From a virus: DNA of 25,810 nt. Each line of letters starts with the position of its first letter. Position 1 is the first letter of the stretch. Position numbers and translations under genes: made by a program. Shown here in pieces: positions 23,283 through 25,810 of the stretch. Location: positions 1 to 25,810 of the IMG/VR virus record IMGVR_UViG_3300021959_000338; one strand, 5' to 3'. Under the pieces are notes generated by a model, which searched no databases, was not told where the DNA came from, and was given only the letters and a program-made list of their open reading frames with translations.

Positions 23283-23848
23283 CAAACACCTTTGCCCCAA
23301 TCTATTTTCTTGTCCTGCAAATCTTCAACAAAAGAAAAAAACGTATCACCAGAATAAAGGTTTGAATGACTTTCTTGAGTGTATCTAAATGGCCTTGTTC
23401 GCTGCAAATCAATAAGCTTACTTTCAAGCTTGGCTTGGATCGTGGATGTTTCTGGGCCATCTTGGATCGAAATCTGATCCATATAACCCTCAAACATATT
23501 GGTTAAGTTAGCATTTCCCTGCACCCCAAAGTAAACGTATGCTGAGCGCCCGTGATATTCGTGAGCAAGCGCCGCAGTTACTATTGAGGTAGGGATGCCC
23601 GATAAAGTCAAACTGATGCCTGTGGCCTTTAAATCAGCTACTTCCTCAAGGCCAGATATTTGCAATAACTCGCCAGTGCCATAATAGGTTTGACTGTTGA
23701 GGGTTGTTGTTCCTACCCCCGTCCAAAATCTAAGGGGCGCGGCGGCGCTTGTGCTTGGATTGTAGAAGTTCAACTCAATCGCATAGAAAAGCTTTACCTC
23801 TGGTTGAAGCAAAGCTGTCTTGATTGTCGAATTAATATCTCTTGGCAT
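23282..23848 (-). CDS. Tail hub-like protein
   Basis: The protein has 188 residues. The start DINSTIKTALLQPEVKLFYAIELNF and the middle beta part (TYYGTGELLQISGLEEVADLKATGISLTLSGI) resemble tail-assembly or hub proteins upstream of J-type tip proteins in marine phages. The C-terminal pattern S-N-L-Y-S-G-D-x-F-F-S-F-V-x-x-L-Q-D-K-x-x-x-W-G is shared with GTA-type hub proteins. Adjacent to the large tail-tip gene, with an AAGGGGG motif before the ATG. Probably part of the tail tip complex; exact role is unsure. Confidence 0.65.
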   Translation of the reverse strand: MPRDINSTIKTALLQPEVKLFYAIELNFYNPSTSAAAPLRFWTGVGTTTLNSQTYYGTGELLQISGLEEVADLKATGISLTLSGIPTSIVTAALAHEYHGRSAYVYFGVQGNANLTNMFEGYMDQISIQDGPETSTIQAKLESKLIDLQRTRPFRYTQESHSNLYSGDTFFSFVEDLQDKKIDWGKGV

Positions 23849-23857
23849 GATGCCCCC

Positions 23858-24079
23858 TTATTTTTTTGCAGGGGCTTTCTTGCGCTTGGCTTTTGTTTCT
23901 TCTGGCCCCGCGTTGCCCTGCACCTCAATGGCTGCGCCGCGTTCAATCATAGACTTAGCCAGCTTCTTTTGCCAAGCCGTATCTGTGGGTATAATCTCAC
24001 CAACAAAATATTTTCGGGCTTCTGTTCCTGATGCGTTGCTTTCACCAGCTACGCTGTAAATCATTTGTACTTGCTTCAT
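23858..24079 (-). CDS. Small basic-tailed protein of unknown function after the capsid gene
   Basis: The protein has 73 residues: a short conserved-looking start (YSVAGESNASGTEARKYFVGEIIPTDTAWQKK as a beta then helix segment, Lys/Trp-rich in the middle) and a Lys/Ala/Pro-rich tail (KAKRKKAPAKK) that looks disordered and nucleic-acid-binding in composition. A strong AAGGAG motif lies 7 nt before the ATG. It follows the capsid gene and its hairpin. A small head protein is possible; not recognised. Confidence 0.65.
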   Translation of the reverse strand: MKQVQMIYSVAGESNASGTEARKYFVGEIIPTDTAWQKKLAKSMIERGAAIEVQGNAGPEETKAKRKKAPAKK

Positions 24080-24099
24080 AGACCCACTCCTTGAGGGGT

Positions 24100-24127
24100 G
24101 AGGGGAGCGGGTGGAGGCGCTCCCCTC
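24100..24127 (-). terminator. GC-rich hairpin after the major capsid gene (no U-tract)
   Basis: A perfect 10-bp inverted repeat (24100-24109 with 24118-24127, GAGGGGAGCG/CGCTCCCCTC) with an 8-nt loop begins 9 nt after the capsid stop codon. No run of T follows on the minus strand, so it is not a classic terminator. It could stabilise the capsid mRNA, attenuate transcription or be an RNA-processing site, which would help make more capsid protein than the genes behind it. Confidence 0.6.
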
Positions 24128-24136
24128 GTTTGCTCT

Positions 24137-25360
24137 TTATGAAGTTGCGTGTTTCAGAACGCGCATAGCTTCGGCAAGAACCACTTTACCACCGACACGG
24201 CGGCGAGCGATATAACGGACAAGGCCCGTTGCCGCTTGGCTGTATGGGTCACGCAATACTGAAAGCGCAACACGATCAACGATCATATATCCACGACGGA
24301 AGTCACCGATTAGAACAGATTTCGCGCCAGAAGCCGCATCTGCTACATCAGGGGCTTCCACATATGGGATACCGATGATTGTGTTTGGAGCGCCAGACTG
24401 ACCAGAGAAACCAGTTTGGAAAATGTACTGGCCCGCTGTGTCTTTCAACTTACGGATAATGCCCAAGGTTGCACGATTGAACATCATTGTAGCATTGGCC
24501 GCATACTCTGATTTCAATCCGTGAACCAAGTCCATCAGGTTATCTGTAGAGATTGCCGCCGATGCTGCACCTGTAGCGGTGTGCGCAACGGTGTTCCCGT
24601 TTGTGATGCCTGTTGGCTTGTTTGTGCCATTACCAGCAATGAAAGCCGCGCCTTCGCCTTTAGCAAACTGCTCGGCGAACTCTTGGTTCATTTCTGCTTC
24701 CATGTTGAAAGCACTATCTTCCAGCAACATTGAAGAAATATCGACCAGAGCGTAAAGCTCATGAGTGGCAATAGTATTCAAGGTTGTTGAATAACCAGTG
24801 GTTTCTGAGCGTGTGCCAGTTTCCGCAGTCCAAGCCGCCGCGAAATTTGCATCCTTTGTTGGGATTTCAATTTCTTTGGAGGTTGTGGCGCGAACGCGAG
24901 CAACAGAACGAACTGGTGAGATTTCAGTTACGATCTTGATTAACTCAGCAACATATTCCTCTGGAGCCAAGTTACCCGCTGTGGCGGCTGTTCCAACAGT
25001 CAACGCTTTAACTTCGTCAGCGTCTAAGCCTTCGTTGCCTTTACGCATGAAAGTGTCCCAAGCCTTAACAGCAATATCAACGCTCTTGGTTTCAACGCCA
25101 GAATTTGGACGCTTCAAGAGTGTTTCAATACCGTCAAGTTTCTCAGCGAAACCTTCGGAAGCTTTTTCCTGCTGAACCAATTTTTGGTTTACAGTTTCAA
25201 AGCGGTCCAGATCGGCTTCGATCTTTGACAATTTGGCTTCAACCAACGGATCGGCATCGCCTTTCTTTTCGATTTCTGCAAGGCGCTGATCGTTTGTTGC
25301 TTTAAATTCTTCAAAAGCACCGTTCAGTCCTTCCAGATAAGTTTTGAGATTATCATCCAT
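24137..25360 (-). CDS. Major capsid protein, HK97 fold
   Basis: The protein has 407 residues from the ATG at 25360, with AAAGG 9 nt upstream; a TTG codon 9 nt earlier is in frame but less likely. Residues 1-95 are a charged coiled-coil region with many Lys, Glu and Leu, the scaffold-like delta domain normally removed by the prohead protease. The rest matches HK97-type capsid proteins: NLAPEEYVAELIKIVTEISPVRSVARV (N-arm and E-loop lead-in), EIEIPTKD, ELYALVDISSMLLEDSAFN, FIAGNGTNKPTGI, MMFNRATLGIIRKLKDTAGQYIF, GIPYVEAPDV, IGDFRRGYMIVDR and QAATGLVRYIARRRVGGKVV. It forms the head shell. The hairpin behind it may limit transcription beyond this gene. Confidence 0.95.
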   Translation of the reverse strand: MDDNLKTYLEGLNGAFEEFKATNDQRLAEIEKKGDADPLVEAKLSKIEADLDRFETVNQKLVQQEKASEGFAEKLDGIETLLKRPNSGVETKSVDIAVKAWDTFMRKGNEGLDADEVKALTVGTAATAGNLAPEEYVAELIKIVTEISPVRSVARVRATTSKEIEIPTKDANFAAAWTAETGTRSETTGYSTTLNTIATHELYALVDISSMLLEDSAFNMEAEMNQEFAEQFAKGEGAAFIAGNGTNKPTGITNGNTVAHTATGAASAAISTDNLMDLVHGLKSEYAANATMMFNRATLGIIRKLKDTAGQYIFQTGFSGQSGAPNTIIGIPYVEAPDVADAASGAKSVLIGDFRRGYMIVDRVALSVLRDPYSQAATGLVRYIARRRVGGKVVLAEAMRVLKHATS

Positions 25361-25378
25361 GACAATCAACCTTTCTGT

Positions 25379-25810
25379 TTAGGATTTAAGGATATTGGTT
25401 AGGCGATCTAACTCGCTTACCAGTTCAGAAGGCATTTCCTGAGCGCCAGCATCCCGCTGTTCCAGTGCCTTTGCCACAGCCGAAGCTGCAACTTTCGCCT
25501 CGCTTCTGGAAAGCTCCGCTGCATCCCGCAGGACTTCTTCCCATTCACGGACTGTTCTGTCGCTCTTTACCGCTGAAACCCTAGCTTTGGGGTTCATAGG
25601 AAAGGTTACGGCAGAAATCTCCATAAGGTCTACTGATTTCAAATAACGGCGCTTGCCCTTATCGTCATAATCGTAGCCCTTTGCGTCGACGCGGTAGCCG
25701 ATAGACAAGCCATCAATCGCGCCCATTTTCATCAATTCATAAACTTCGCGGCCCCGCTGGGTTCCCATAGCTAAGCGGCCCTTTACCTTGAGCCCCCGAC
25801 GATCCTCTAT
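25379..25810 (-). CDS. Prohead protease, HK97 (U35) type, 5'-truncated by the window
   Basis: The visible 143 residues are the C-terminal part. They start in GLKVKGRLAM, continue TQRGREVYELMKMGAIDGLSIGYRV, with the conserved GLSIG(Y/F) Ser that is the nucleophile of this family, then SVDLMEISAVTFPMNPKARVSAVK. The catalytic His and the start lie beyond the window edge. The last 70 residues form a helical tail. The protease cuts the capsid N-terminal domain and packaged scaffold during maturation. It is directly upstream of the capsid gene, as in HK97-like phages. Confidence 0.93.
   Translation of the reverse strand: MEDRRGLKVKGRLAMGTQRGREVYELMKMGAIDGLSIGYRVDAKGYDYDDKGKRRYLKSVDLMEISAVTFPMNPKARVSAVKSDRTVREWEEVLRDAAELSRSEAKVAASAVAKALEQRDAGAQEMPSELVSELDRLTNILKS

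Overview
The window is the late (structural and lysis) region of a tailed double-stranded DNA phage or prophage. Nearly every gene lies on the minus strand in one tightly packed operon with many 1-10 nt stop/start overlaps, so it is best read from right to left. The morphology is siphovirus-like: HK97-type capsid, long tape measure protein and tail tube. Several families (the tail assembly chaperone pair, the three-helix holin) resemble those of alphaproteobacterial phages and gene transfer agents. Together with the collagen-like fibre, FkbM and 2OG-oxygenase genes, this suggests a marine or aquatic alphaproteobacterial host, but that is inference. No integrase, tRNA or CRISPR was seen.

Layout, in transcription order: (1) capsid: 5'-truncated prohead protease, HK97 major capsid protein, a hairpin, and a small unknown protein (25.8-23.9 kb). 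(2) Tail tip and adhesion: hub-like protein, a GNAT acetyltransferase, and a 1325-residue tail-tip/fibre protein with FN3 modules, a glycine-rich domain and a fibre-tip domain (23.85-18.86 kb). (3) Collagen fibre block: a small protein, a 926-residue fibre with 101 uninterrupted Gly-X-Y triplets and an S74 chaperone, a second short collagen-like fibre, two assembly-protein-like genes, a PKHD-type 2OG oxygenase, and a 580-residue protein fusing a GT25 glycosyltransferase, a PLOD-type glycosyltransferase and a lysyl-hydroxylase domain (18.8-12.0 kb). (4) A protein of twenty 23-residue repeats and a BppU-like domain protein (12.0-10.1 kb). (5) Head-tail connectors and tail: gp6-like connector with an inserted cupredoxin-like domain, adaptor, HK97 gp10-like protein, tail terminator, tail tube, a chaperone pair joined by a predicted -1 frameshift, tape measure and distal tail protein (10.1-3.95 kb). 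(6) Small membrane proteins, holins, a spanin-like protein and a GH19 endolysin, ending with an FkbM methyltransferase (3.95-0.6 kb). The far left carries plus-strand genes, including a small HTH protein, that end at terminators facing the minus-strand operon.

The most interesting content is what looks like a complete phage-encoded collagen modification pathway beside its probable substrate. All 32 lysines of the fibre's collagen domain sit in the Y position of Gly-X-Lys-Gly, the context used by animal lysyl hydroxylases. One adjacent polypeptide carries recognisable lysyl hydroxylase, GT25 (collagen galactosyltransferase family) and PLOD glucosyltransferase domains, which would be enough to make glycosylated hydroxylysine. 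A second 2OG oxygenase lies just upstream of it. Further points of note are a GGGAAAC slippery site, a predicted copper-binding insert in the connector, a decayed collagen-coding remnant in the lysis region, and tail-tip/fibre genes placed between the capsid and the connectors.
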